From an uncultured Candidatus Actinomarina sp. (GTDB taxonomy: Bacteria > Actinomycetota > Acidimicrobiia > Actinomarinales > Actinomarinaceae): a stretch of DNA of 54,726 bases. The stretch is from the NCBI GenBank assembly GCA_902627635.1, contig CACOKA010000003.1, positions 1-54,726 on the forward strand. The letters are read 5' to 3'. Shown here piece after piece: positions 1 through 8,262 of this stretch (positions within the stretch are counted from its first letter, which is position 1; each line of letters starts with the position of its first letter). Under the pieces are notes generated by a model. It had not been told where the DNA came from. It searched no databases and worked only from the letters and a program-made list of their open reading frames with translations. The position numbers were made by a program, and so were the translations under genes.

Positions 1-849
1 AAAAGTAAAAAGACATTAATTTTATTTTTTGCTTTAGCAATGGTTGCATCCGCATGTTCCAGTGCGGCAGTACCTTGTGATGAAGTAGAAATTACAACTG
101 GTGACAATGGTTTACCAGATCTTGATGGATGTGAGTTCACATTTGCAGTAGAAAATGCATACTTACCATTCAACTACATTGATCCAGCAGATGGAGAAGG
201 TAAAGGATGGGATTACGATGTATTTAACTATCTCGCAGAAGAAATGAATTTCACACCTGTTTTTGTAGCCGCAGCATGGGATGGAATGATACAAGCTGTT
301 GCTGATGGTCAATATATGATCGCAGGTGACGGAATTTCAATTACAGCTGAACGAGATAAAATTGTAGATTTTTCTGACAGTTACATTGTTCTACAACAAA
401 GAATGCTTGTAGCAGCAGATAATGATTCAATTACTAGTCCAGCAGATATTCAAAATGGTGACTTTAAAGTAGCTACTCAAAAAGGAACAACTAACTATGA
501 ATTAGCAGTGAGTCTTTTTGGAGCTGATAAAGTTGATGCTTATGATCAATTTGATTTTGCAATAGCAGCCGTTATCTCTGGTGATGCTGATGCATCAATT
601 GTTGATGAAGTAGCTGGATTAGGCTACATGGGTGCAAATAAGGACAAGGTTAAACTTGTGGGTGAAGGTCTACAAACTGACCCTCTAGGTTTTGCATTTC
701 CTGATGGCAGTCCACTTGTTGCAGTAGTTAACGAAGGACTTGCACACATGAAAGATAACGGAAAACTACAAGAGATTAATGATAAGTTTTTCTCACCAGG
801 GTTTACTGTTACTTATGACGATATAGCTGAAGTTACTTACGACGAGTAA
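1..849 (+). CDS. amino-acid ABC transporter substrate-binding lipoprotein (5' partial)
   Basis: This is a family 3 extracellular solute-binding protein that would capture a polar amino acid outside the membrane for an ABC importer. The ORF track starts at an internal Met (40). The frame is open to base 1, and the upstream codons read KSKKTLILFFALAMVASAC, a basic plus hydrophobic signal peptide ending in a lipobox with the lipidated Cys. The real start therefore lies just outside the window. The body shows family 3 features: FNYIDPADGEGKGWDYDVFN near the N-terminus, then DGISITAERDKIVDFSDSYI, then a C-terminal lobe ending KLQEINDKFF. The ligand cannot be assigned. An intrinsic terminator follows directly, so it is the last gene of its unit. 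Confidence 0.9.
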   Translation, partial: KSKKTLILFFALAMVASACSSAAVPCDEVEITTGDNGLPDLDGCEFTFAVENAYLPFNYIDPADGEGKGWDYDVFNYLAEEMNFTPVFVAAAWDGMIQAVADGQYMIAGDGISITAERDKIVDFSDSYIVLQQRMLVAADNDSITSPADIQNGDFKVATQKGTTNYELAVSLFGADKVDAYDQFDFAIAAVISGDADASIVDEVAGLGYMGANKDKVKLVGEGLQTDPLGFAFPDGSPLVAVVNEGLAHMKDNGKLQEINDKFFSPGFTVTYDDIAEVTYDE

Positions 850-869
850 ATTTTAATTATATTTGATTC

Positions 870-899
870 AATAGGCACGGTTATCCGTGCCTATTGTTT
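870..899 (+). terminator. intrinsic terminator after the binding-protein gene
   Basis: An 11-bp perfect inverted repeat, AATAGGCACGG / CCGTGCCTATT, encloses a TTAT loop and is followed by GTTTT. It begins 21 bases after the stop codon of the solute-binding protein. It is the only strong hairpin-plus-T terminator I found in the window. Confidence 0.85.
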
Positions 900-944
900 T
901 ATCATATAAATAATGATTAAAAAAATTTTTAATGTAGAAAATTC

Positions 945-1052
945 ATGGGTTTTGATCCGAATAAACCATATAAAGCTAACAGAGTAGATTATGCAAATAT
1001 CATATTTGCGCTAATCATCACACTTGTGGTTGTTGCGTGGGCCCTAAGTTAA
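945..1052 (+). CDS. 35-aa single-pass membrane peptide
   Basis: This small ORF is absent from the supplied track. ATG at 945 opens MGFDPNKPYKANRVDYANII, followed by the hydrophobic stretch FALIITLVVVAWAL and a TAA stop. The layout is a short polar N-terminus and one C-terminal membrane helix. A TAATGT box lies 9 nt before the ATG. The last 35 bases overlap the 3' end of rnhB on the other strand. The function is unknown. The clean amphiphilic design and the position in an otherwise empty gap after a terminator argue that it is real, but this rests on one sequence. Confidence 0.6.
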   Translation: MGFDPNKPYKANRVDYANIIFALIITLVVVAWALS

Positions 1053-1620
1053 AAGAAAGTCTATGTATATCACAAACTCCATATTTTTGAATCATATTTA
1101 AATGTTCTCTTGTTCCGTAACCTTTATTTTTTTCAAAAAAATATTGAGGATATTTTGATCCAAAATCTACCATTAAATTATCTCTGTAGACCTTTGCAAC
1201 AATACTTGCCAGTGCAATGGAGTAACTATTATCTTCTCCCCTAACCAGAGATATAGAACCAAATTTGTCTATTTTGAAATGATCAACATAGACTTTGTCT
1301 GATTTCTGATATAACTCATTAATAGAATTAAACAATACTTCTTTGTTTGAGACAGATATGCCATTTTGGTCAATATGTAAATTTGAACATTCTGAAATAG
1401 AATATTCGATTCTATTTTCTTTTACCCTTTCATAAATTTCTTCTCTTTTTTTTGGGGATAATTTTTTAGAATCTTTTACATCACTTAACAAATCTAAATG
1501 TTGAAATTCAAGCTTAACGGCAGCTCCAACAATAGGCCCAGCTAATGAACCACGACCAACTTCGTCAGCACCGATAATACTTTGATTTTTATTTTTGGCC
1601 CAATTTTGATCTTCAATCAT
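1018..1620 (-). CDS. rnhB: ribonuclease HII
   Basis: RNase HII cuts the RNA strand of RNA-DNA hybrids and starts removal of single ribonucleotides from DNA. The N-terminal signature GADEVGRGSLAGP carries the first metal-binding acidic pair (about D19/E20), followed by DSKKLSPKKREEIY and YVDHFKID with a further acidic residue. At 200 aa the length is normal. It overlaps lepB by 8 bases and is the last gene of the rplS-lepB-rnhB run, an arrangement common in bacteria. Its 3' end overlaps a convergent small membrane peptide gene. Confidence 0.95.
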   Translation of the reverse strand: MIEDQNWAKNKNQSIIGADEVGRGSLAGPIVGAAVKLEFQHLDLLSDVKDSKKLSPKKREEIYERVKENRIEYSISECSNLHIDQNGISVSNKEVLFNSINELYQKSDKVYVDHFKIDKFGSISLVRGEDNSYSIALASIVAKVYRDNLMVDFGSKYPQYFFEKNKGYGTREHLNMIQKYGVCDIHRLSFNLGPTQQPQV

Positions 1621-2203
1621 TTAAATTCTTGAATTCACTGAATGGATATATTTTTAAATAGGCTTTACCAATTATTCTTTCGCTTGAGATAGGACCAAAC
1701 ATTCTCGAATCGAAACTGTTCTCTCTGTTATCTCCTAAAAGAAAATATTCATTTTCAGATAATTTAATCTCAAACATATCTCCGTTGTTTAGATTATTTA
1801 CATTTTGGATTTCTAACTCAATGTCATTTACGAAAATTGATCCATTACTTCCTATATTTACTTGATCACCAGGCGTACCTACTATTCGCTTAATATATAC
1901 CGTGCCTTGATCATTAACTTCATTTTGAGTAATTAGATTCCATATTTTTAAATTACTTATCAAAAGGTCGGTGTTTAATGGAATTGAGGACTGTGGAGCG
2001 TAAAATACGACAATATCACCTAAACTATATTCGTAATTAATAATCTCATCTTTTACAACTAAAACCCTATCGTCAATATTTATATTAGGAAACATTGACA
2101 AACTTGGAATGAAATATATTTGAAATAAAAATGTTCTTAAAACTGTAGCTAATACAAAGGCAGCTAATATGGTTGTGAAATTTTTAAGAAATTTAATAAT
2201 AAT
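1613..2203 (-). CDS. lepB: signal peptidase I, with no ordinary start codon
   Basis: The type I signal peptidase cleaves signal peptides at the outer face of the membrane. The ORF track begins at TTG 2101, but the same frame continues upstream as an anchor helix (FTTILAAFVLATVLRTFLFQ) running into IYFIPSLSMFP, the normal SPase box B. The nucleophile is the Ser before Met-Phe-Pro. The general-base Lys sits in VYIKRIVGTPGDQV, and LLGDNRENSFDSRMFG follows. The frame has no ATG, GTG, CTG or TTG between the stop at 2212-2210 and TTG 2101. Three ATT codons (2203, 2200, 2197) precede the helix, so an ATT start is the best guess. The 5' end is uncertain. Confidence 0.85.
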   Translation of the reverse strand: MIIKFLKNFTTILAAFVLATVLRTFLFQIYFIPSLSMFPNINIDDRVLVVKDEIINYEYSLGDIVVFYAPQSSIPLNTDLLISNLKIWNLITQNEVNDQGTVYIKRIVGTPGDQVNIGSNGSIFVNDIELEIQNVNNLNNGDMFEIKLSENEYFLLGDNRENSFDSRMFGPISSERIIGKAYLKIYPFSEFKNLND

Positions 2204-2214
2204 TTTATTTTACT

Positions 2215-2562
2215 TTAGGTAGTTCTGTCTTCTTTGATTTTTGCAGATTTTCCGATTCTATCTCTTAGATAATAAAGTTTTGATCTTCTTACTTTACCTT
2301 TACGCGTAACCTCTATTGAATCAATAATTGGTGCATGTATTGGAAATATTCTTTCAACACCAACTCCAAAAGAAAGTTTACGGACTGTTATCGTTTTGTT
2401 GACAGAAACACCTTTTAAAGAGATAACAACACCCTCATAGGTTTGAATTCTTTCCCTATTGCCTTCTGAAACTTTGACGTTAACTTTTACAGTATCACCA
2501 GCTTTAATATCAGGTAAATCTGTTTTCAGTTGGTTGTTTTCAATTTCTTGTATTAAATTCAT
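2215..2562 (-). CDS. rplS: 50S ribosomal protein L19
   Basis: L19 sits at the interface of the ribosomal subunits. The protein has typical family features, [30 protein letters not shown] and [20 protein letters not shown], and a normal length of 115 aa. A Shine-Dalgarno-like GAGGG lies just before the ATG. It lies between trmD and lepB in the conserved trmD-rplS-lepB-rnhB order. Only 11 bases separate its stop from the putative lepB start, so lepB translation may be coupled to it. Confidence 0.97.
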   Translation of the reverse strand: MNLIQEIENNQLKTDLPDIKAGDTVKVNVKVSEGNRERIQTYEGVVISLKGVSVNKTITVRKLSFGVGVERIFPIHAPIIDSIEVTRKGKVRRSKLYYLRDRIGKSAKIKEDRTT

Positions 2563-2598
2563 GTTCCCTCAATTTGAAATTATAGATATGGAAAGAGT

Positions 2599-3237
2599 TT
2601 AAATGTCTTTTAAATTATTCTTTTTCCATTCTTCAATTCTTTTATGATCGCCAGATAGCAAAACTTCAGGAACATTAAGGTTTTCATAAATTTCAGGTCT
2701 TGTATACACAGGAAAATCAGATTTATTGTTTGTAAATGATTCATTTGTTAGAGATTCTGAATTTCCAAGAATTCCTGGAATTTTTCTTACTAGAGCTTCA
2801 ATTAAAAACATCGCAGGAACCTCTCCACCAGATACAACCGTCTGTCCGATCGCAATTTCATAATCGCTGTGCATTTCGAGTATTCTTTGATCAAAGCCTT
2901 CATATCTTCCACAAATGATATTTGCTGATTCATATCCGTGAAGATCTTGTATCAAATCTTCATTTAATTGTTGTCCACTTGGTGTCAAAAATATGTTGAT
3001 ATCTTTCTTTGATTCTTTAATTGCATTATCTAAAGGCTCAACCATTAATACCATGCCTGGTCCTCCACCGTATGGAGCGTCATCTACTTGTTTATAACTA
3101 CCAATGCCATAATCTCTTAAATTAGTACTGCTAAATTCAAATAATTTTTCTTCAATACCATGGGAAAGTACGCCAACATTAATCCACTTTTGAAATATCT
3201 CAGGGAATAAAGTAATAACGTTAAAGTTTGATAACAT
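2599..3237 (-). CDS. trmD: tRNA (guanine-N1)-methyltransferase
   Basis: TrmD methylates G37 of tRNAs using S-adenosylmethionine and helps maintain the reading frame. Family motifs are YGGGPGMVLMVEPLDNAI, IICGRYEGFDQRI and PVYTRPEIYENLNVPEVLLSGDHKRIEEW. Two departures stand out. The residue aligning with the catalytic Asp of E. coli TrmD (D169 in ..TEDSF) is Glu here (..TNESF). The protein also ends about 10 residues after the SGDH motif, so it lacks most of the usual C-terminal tail (212 aa against about 250). It overlaps the end of cofH by 17 bases. Confidence 0.93.
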   Translation of the reverse strand: MLSNFNVITLFPEIFQKWINVGVLSHGIEEKLFEFSSTNLRDYGIGSYKQVDDAPYGGGPGMVLMVEPLDNAIKESKKDINIFLTPSGQQLNEDLIQDLHGYESANIICGRYEGFDQRILEMHSDYEIAIGQTVVSGGEVPAMFLIEALVRKIPGILGNSESLTNESFTNNKSDFPVYTRPEIYENLNVPEVLLSGDHKRIEEWKKNNLKDI

Positions 3238-5092
3238 TCTCTAAATTTGAAATTGCAGACAAGCTCTTTTTTTCTGTATAAAGAGTATTTCTTAAATAAG
3301 GCTTCTTTTTACTTTTCTCAATAAGTTCAACAAATTCTATATCAGTTGTGTGCTGACCGTGATCAGCACCTGAAGCTCTACTAATATTTTCATTGATTAG
3401 TGTTCCACCAAGGTCATTTACACCTGCATGAAGTAGTTTTGAGGCACCATCGTGTCCCAGTTTTACCCAACTTGCCTGAATATTATCGATTGAACCATAA
3501 AAATAAATTCTTGCAAGAGCATGGATTAGGGTTACTTCATCCCAAGTAGGTCCTGGCATACTTTTTCCTTGAAGAAAAATTGGTGAACCCATGTGAACAA
3601 AAGGCAATGGAACTATTTCAGTAAAGCCCTTAGTTCTCTTTTGAATCCTTTTAATTAAATCAAAATGATTAACCCAAGATTTTATATCATCAATATGACC
3701 AAACATAATTGTTGCTGTAGATTTAATTTCTAAAGAATGGGCCACTTCCATAACATATCCCCATTGTTCAGATGTAATTTTATCTGGACATAAATATTTT
3801 CTTATTCTGTTATCAAGTATTTCAGCTGCTGTACCTGGTAGTGTATTTAATCCTGCATCCTTAAGTAAGTTTAGGTAATCTTCGACACTTAAATTTATAG
3901 TTTCAGCACCCTGCCAAATTTCTAACGGAGTAAATCCGTGTATATGTATATCAGGTATTTCTTTTTTAATCTGTTTTACAAGTTCTAAATAAAATTTACC
4001 AGTGTACTCAGGATTAATACCCCCTTGCAAGCATACTTCAGAAGCTCCGTCGTTAAAAGCTTCAACACTTCGTTTCACAACTTCTTTTGGCTCCAAATTG
4101 TATGGTTTTTCTTTGAGGTTAAGACTTTTTGGTCCTTTGGAGAATCCACAAAAGCCACACTTAAAATAGCATTGGTTTGTGTAGTTAATATTACGATTTT
4201 TGACAAAAGTTACATCATCTTTATTAATTGAACGATTTAAATTATCTGCAACTTCTGCGATTTTGTTTATGTACTTACCGGACGTTTTAAAAAGTTCTTC
4301 TAGTTCATCATTACTAATTTCATTTCCTTCTTGAGCTTTAGATAAGATTTTTTCAAAATTAGTTGATTTGAAGGATGATGAAACGTTATATGTTAATCCA
4401 TTTAGTTTAGGAATTTCCTTTCCAGAGCCTGGAGACCAATTTGTAGGAAATCGTTTATAACCTCTTACATCTCGTAATTGTAAAAAATTAGTAAATTGAA
4501 TTTTTGATAGTAATTTTCGAGCTTTATTTACATCAACAAGAGAAAATAGTGTTCTCTCGAATAATTCGAAGTTTGAATTATTTTTTAATTCTTTTATCTC
4601 TTTATAACTCCAGTCTCTTAGCCAAAGATCTTCCACTCCTTTTGCCATAGATTCCTTTGCCTCCTCTATGGAGTTAACATATTTTGAAATTTTAAAATTA
4701 AGTGAAGGTTGAATACTCTTTAAAAATTTTATGTTTTCTAAATCTGTAAGAAGTACATAGGATGGATTTAATCGTGTAATTACGTCCATGTCATTTTCTA
4801 AATTATTAGAGGATCTATAAACTATCCTAAGGGAATCAACATCTTCAAATTCTTTCCAGTTTTTGTAAGTTACAAACCATTGAAATGACTCATCAAGTTT
4901 GTTGTCTGAAATTGTTTGAAAATCTTTTTTATGTATTTTTTCAAGATCAACTGGTTTGTCTATATAAAAAGATGAAGTTCCCTCTTTTTTTCTTGAATTT
5001 AAATAAATTTCATTATCTGAATCACATGGACGAATCCTCAGAAAAGATATGTTATTTTGTAAATTCATGTTCTTTTGGGTATCCATTTTCAT
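3221..5092 (-). CDS. cofH: FO synthase subunit CofH with an extra N-terminal domain
   Basis: CofH is a radical SAM enzyme that joins a tyrosine-derived unit to 5-amino-6-ribitylaminouracil on the way to FO, the chromophore of F420. The region from about residue 245 onward is standard CofH: EKILSKAQEGNEISNDELEE, then NRNINYTNQCYFKCGFCGF with the cluster Cys at about 308, 312 and 315, then CLQGGINP and GMSPIF-like segments. Residues 1-240 are extra. They have no motif I recognise and do not resemble the CofG half of actinobacterial FbiC fusions. CofG is encoded separately just upstream with a 41-base overlap, so the two subunits are probably co-translated. Confidence 0.9.
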   Translation of the reverse strand: MKMDTQKNMNLQNNISFLRIRPCDSDNEIYLNSRKKEGTSSFYIDKPVDLEKIHKKDFQTISDNKLDESFQWFVTYKNWKEFEDVDSLRIVYRSSNNLENDMDVITRLNPSYVLLTDLENIKFLKSIQPSLNFKISKYVNSIEEAKESMAKGVEDLWLRDWSYKEIKELKNNSNFELFERTLFSLVDVNKARKLLSKIQFTNFLQLRDVRGYKRFPTNWSPGSGKEIPKLNGLTYNVSSSFKSTNFEKILSKAQEGNEISNDELEELFKTSGKYINKIAEVADNLNRSINKDDVTFVKNRNINYTNQCYFKCGFCGFSKGPKSLNLKEKPYNLEPKEVVKRSVEAFNDGASEVCLQGGINPEYTGKFYLELVKQIKKEIPDIHIHGFTPLEIWQGAETINLSVEDYLNLLKDAGLNTLPGTAAEILDNRIRKYLCPDKITSEQWGYVMEVAHSLEIKSTATIMFGHIDDIKSWVNHFDLIKRIQKRTKGFTEIVPLPFVHMGSPIFLQGKSMPGPTWDEVTLIHALARIYFYGSIDNIQASWVKLGHDGASKLLHAGVNDLGGTLINENISRASGADHGQHTTDIEFVELIEKSKKKPYLRNTLYTEKKSLSAISNLENVIKL

Positions 5093-6218
5093 TAACTACA
5101 CTACTTACTTTTTCATAAATACTTGGGCTTAACCAGTCTTTATTTATATACGAAGGATAGACAGGTAAACGAGGGATAAGATTTTGATCTGTTTGTTTAA
5201 TTACATTTTTAAGTTCGATTAGATTTGGCCAATTATGATCTGGATTTACCCAATCAATTGTTTTTGGAGATATTCCTCCAAGATCATTTATTCCAGATTT
5301 TAAGAATAATTCTATATTGCTTGCTAAATTTGGGGGTATTTGTAATGAAATATGATTTGGCAAAAATAACCGTGTTGTTGCAATAATTCTCATAAATAGG
5401 TCGTTTACAATTTCTGAATGGTTCTTCATTAGTGTATTTTGCTTGGCTCTGAAATTTTGAAGTATCACTTCCTGAATCGATGTATTTACTTCGCAGGTTT
5501 TAATAAGTTGATATATGTCTTGAATGATTTCATTTTTAGTATCAGTAATTCCCAACAATAGACCAGTGGTCATTGGATATTTTTCACTCATTGCATTTTC
5601 AAGAGTTTCTAATCTTAAGTTTATATTTTTAGTTTTTGCCCCATAATGTGCTTTACCTTTTTGAGATAAATTTTTTGAAAAGGATTCAAGCATTAAGCCC
5701 CCAGATGGTGATTGTTGCCTGTATTCTTTAATTTCGTTTCTTGACATTAAACCAGGATTAATATGGGGAAATAAATGGTATTTTTCATTCACTCTTTTTG
5801 CATTTTCAATCAAGTAATCAAAAGTTGTACTAAAACCTAATCGTTCTAGCTCCTCTTTTGCAAAAGACCATTTAATTTCTGGTTTATCCCCGAGTGTAAA
5901 AAGAGCTTCAAAACATCCTGATTTATCTCCCACATTTGCGATAGCATCAACTTCTTCAAATGTAAGATATGTACCTCCATCTTTGGGAGTTTTTACAAAA
6001 GTGCAATAAGCACAAGCGTCCTGACATAATGTTGTTAAAGGGATAAATACTTTAGGACTATAAGTAATTGTTTTACCAAAATTTTGAACTTTAACATCAT
6101 AGGCTTTATCAAGTAACTCTGAAGTTGGCATATTTCCAAAAATATAATTTTCAATTTTTTTATCTAAAGTAGACATAATTTTCAACAATTCGATAATATT
6201 ATGATTTGATTGTACCAA
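5052..6218 (-). CDS. cofG: FO synthase subunit CofG
   Basis: CofG is the radical SAM partner of CofH and completes the deazaflavin ring of FO. The sequence shows FIPLTTLCQDACAYCTFVKT (CX3CX2C cluster motif), LGDKPE, and the C-terminal PRLPVYPSYINKDWL typical of CofG. TTG at 6218 is kept as the start because the following helix aligns with the N-terminus of CofG-type proteins. ATG at 6176 is the alternative. Mycobacterial FbiC fuses CofG and CofH, whereas here they are separate overlapping genes. They lie inside what is usually a continuous rpsP-rimM-trmD-rplS operon. Confidence 0.93.
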   Translation of the reverse strand: MVQSNHNIIELLKIMSTLDKKIENYIFGNMPTSELLDKAYDVKVQNFGKTITYSPKVFIPLTTLCQDACAYCTFVKTPKDGGTYLTFEEVDAIANVGDKSGCFEALFTLGDKPEIKWSFAKEELERLGFSTTFDYLIENAKRVNEKYHLFPHINPGLMSRNEIKEYRQQSPSGGLMLESFSKNLSQKGKAHYGAKTKNINLRLETLENAMSEKYPMTTGLLLGITDTKNEIIQDIYQLIKTCEVNTSIQEVILQNFRAKQNTLMKNHSEIVNDLFMRIIATTRLFLPNHISLQIPPNLASNIELFLKSGINDLGGISPKTIDWVNPDHNWPNLIELKNVIKQTDQNLIPRLPVYPSYINKDWLSPSIYEKVSSVVNENGYPKEHEFTK

Positions 6219-6254
6219 TATTTTTGTAAAAAAAACAGAAGTGAGGAATGACAG

Positions 6255-7265
6255 TTGGTTAACATATCTTTAGTTGGTTTCGGAAGAGTTGGTAGGGACA
6301 TCTTTAGACAAACTCTGGAAGAAGACAATATAAATATCGTATCTGTATCTGATACTGCAGATAAAGATAATTTAATTTACTTACTTAAATACGATTCAAT
6401 TTATGGAAAATTGAGTCATGAAGTAAATATCTCTGATGACGTAGTAACGGTTAATGGACAAGAAACTATCTTTAATTCCTGGAAAAATGCAGATGAATCT
6501 GATTGGACGAGTCTAAATACGGATATTGTCATATTAGCTACTGGTAAACCTCAAAATTTAGATGAAGCTCAAAATCATATCTCTAAAGGTGCAAAGAAAG
6601 TATTTATAGCTTCAACTCCAGTTGATTTTTCAAATATTCCATTGCTCGTGTCTGGATGCAACGATGAATCAATCAGTTTGGAATCAGACATTATTTCTTT
6701 TGGCTCAAATACTGCAAATGCGGTTGGTCCCATTCTAAAAGTTATTGAGTCTGAGTATGGAATTAATGAAGTATTTTTAACGACGGTTCATGGATATTCA
6801 AATTCGAATCGTCTTGCTGATGTTGCGGGTGCTGGATTTAGAAAAAATCGAGCAGCTGGAGAAAATATCATACCATCAGTTACTAATTCATCAAAAGTTA
6901 TTGAGAGTGCGTTACCAATGCTTAAAGATAAAATAGCTTCGTTTTCAATGACAGTACCCGTACCAGATGGAAGTACGATCGATTTGACTCTGAATCTAAA
7001 AACTAAAACATCTAAAGATGAAGTAAATAGTTATCTTGAGAAAGTTACTGCAGATAATTTACTGAAAAATATTATTGGATTTACATATGATCCAATAGTT
7101 TCTTCAGATGTGGTTGGAAATTCTCTTTCTGGGTTAATTGATGGATTATCAACTATGTGTATTGATGAAGATAAATTAAAACTTATAATTTGGTTTGATA
7201 ATGGATGGGGTTATGCCTCAAGGATAATTGAAGCTGTGAAATCATCGGAGGTACAATTTGAATAA
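6255..7265 (+). CDS. GAPDH-like protein lacking the catalytic cysteine
   Basis: The protein is homologous to glyceraldehyde-3-phosphate dehydrogenase along its whole length: VGFGRVGRDIF (NAD fold), HISKGAKKVF, TTVHGYSNSN, VPVPDGSTIDL and WFDNGWGYASRI. The active-site block that reads SNASCTTNCLAP in the downstream gap reads SFGSNTANAVGP here. The nucleophilic Cys is therefore Asn (about N152) and the second Cys is also lost. The Arg of MRVPVP is Thr, whereas the active-site His (H179) remains. Ordinary GAPDH catalysis looks impossible, and a regulatory, structural or altered role is inferred. TTG is the start, with GAGG 8 nt upstream. It overlaps gap by 8 bases. Confidence 0.9.
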   Translation: MVNISLVGFGRVGRDIFRQTLEEDNINIVSVSDTADKDNLIYLLKYDSIYGKLSHEVNISDDVVTVNGQETIFNSWKNADESDWTSLNTDIVILATGKPQNLDEAQNHISKGAKKVFIASTPVDFSNIPLLVSGCNDESISLESDIISFGSNTANAVGPILKVIESEYGINEVFLTTVHGYSNSNRLADVAGAGFRKNRAAGENIIPSVTNSSKVIESALPMLKDKIASFSMTVPVPDGSTIDLTLNLKTKTSKDEVNSYLEKVTADNLLKNIIGFTYDPIVSSDVVGNSLSGLIDGLSTMCIDEDKLKLIIWFDNGWGYASRIIEAVKSSEVQFE

Positions 7266-8262
7266 TATTGGAATAAATGGCTTTGGAAGAATAGGTAGGT
7301 CCATTTTAAGAATAATTATTGAATCAAATTCAGATTTAAATGTAATTGCAATTAATGACCTAGGTGATAAGGAAACATTATCATATTTATTTAAACATGA
7401 TTCAATAATGGGAATTTTAAATATGAATGTTGAATTAGAAGATGATTCCTTAATTGTTGGAGATAGAAAAATTAAATTAATATCCCACAGTGATCCTGGA
7501 GAGATTCCTTGGAGTGATTTAGGTGTTGATTTGGTAGTAGAATCAACTGGCTTTTTTAGGGATAAAGACTCGTTAGATAAACATATCTCCTCAGGTGCAA
7601 AAAAAGTTGTTCTAACAGTACCCCCTAAAGATGAAATAGATGCAACAATAGTTTTAGGTGTAAACGACAATTCCTTAAATCCAGACGATAAATTGATTTC
7701 TAATGCATCTTGTACGACTAATTGCTTAGCTCCAATAGCAAAGGTATTAAATGATAACTTTAATATTAAATCAGGATTGATGACAACTGTTCATGCTTAT
7801 ACAAATGACCAAGCTCTAGCAGAGACAACTCATAGTGATTTTAGGAGAGGAAGAAACGCAACACAAAATATAATTCCAACATCTACTGGTGCTGCTAAGG
7901 CTGTTGGTATGGTTTTACCTGAGTTAAATGGAAAACTTGATGGTATGGCTATGAGAGTTCCTGTCCCGAATGGTAGTGTTGTAGACCTTGTTGTTGAAGT
8001 AGAAAAAGAAGTAACAATTGAAGACATAAATAATGCAGTAAAAAATGCCTCTGAAAATGAACTTAAAGGCATTTTAGATTACTCAGATATCCCCCTTGTT
8101 TCTACAGATATTCTCAAGAATCCTCATTCAAGTATTTATGATGCTTCATCAACACAAATACTAAATAACAACCATATCAAAGTAGTTTGCTGGTATGACA
8201 ACGAATGGGGTTATTCAAATCGTGTTGTAGATTTACTTGAAAAATTATCAAAATATGAATGA
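7258..8262 (+). CDS. gap: glyceraldehyde-3-phosphate dehydrogenase
   Basis: This NAD(P)-dependent glycolytic enzyme oxidises glyceraldehyde-3-phosphate. All hallmarks are intact: INGFGRIGR, ESTGFF, the catalytic SNASCTTNCLAP, TTVHAYTNDQ, MRVPVPNGSVVDL and WYDNEWGYSNRVVDL. At 334 aa the length is standard. The TTG start has a strong GGAGG upstream and overlaps the end of the Cys-less paralogue, so the two are translated together. The same operon continues into a RidA-like gene whose ATG overlaps the gap stop. Unlike many actinobacteria, no pgk or tpi follows. Confidence 0.96.
   Translation: MNNIGINGFGRIGRSILRIIIESNSDLNVIAINDLGDKETLSYLFKHDSIMGILNMNVELEDDSLIVGDRKIKLISHSDPGEIPWSDLGVDLVVESTGFFRDKDSLDKHISSGAKKVVLTVPPKDEIDATIVLGVNDNSLNPDDKLISNASCTTNCLAPIAKVLNDNFNIKSGLMTTVHAYTNDQALAETTHSDFRRGRNATQNIIPTSTGAAKAVGMVLPELNGKLDGMAMRVPVPNGSVVDLVVEVEKEVTIEDINNAVKNASENELKGILDYSDIPLVSTDILKNPHSSIYDASSTQILNNNHIKVVCWYDNEWGYSNRVVDLLEKLSKYE

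Noticed and set aside
7242-7670. 142-aa minus-strand ORF inside gap
   Set aside because: It lies opposite the well-supported gap gene, has a low-complexity Ser-rich translation, and shows no start signal. It is a shadow of the real gene.
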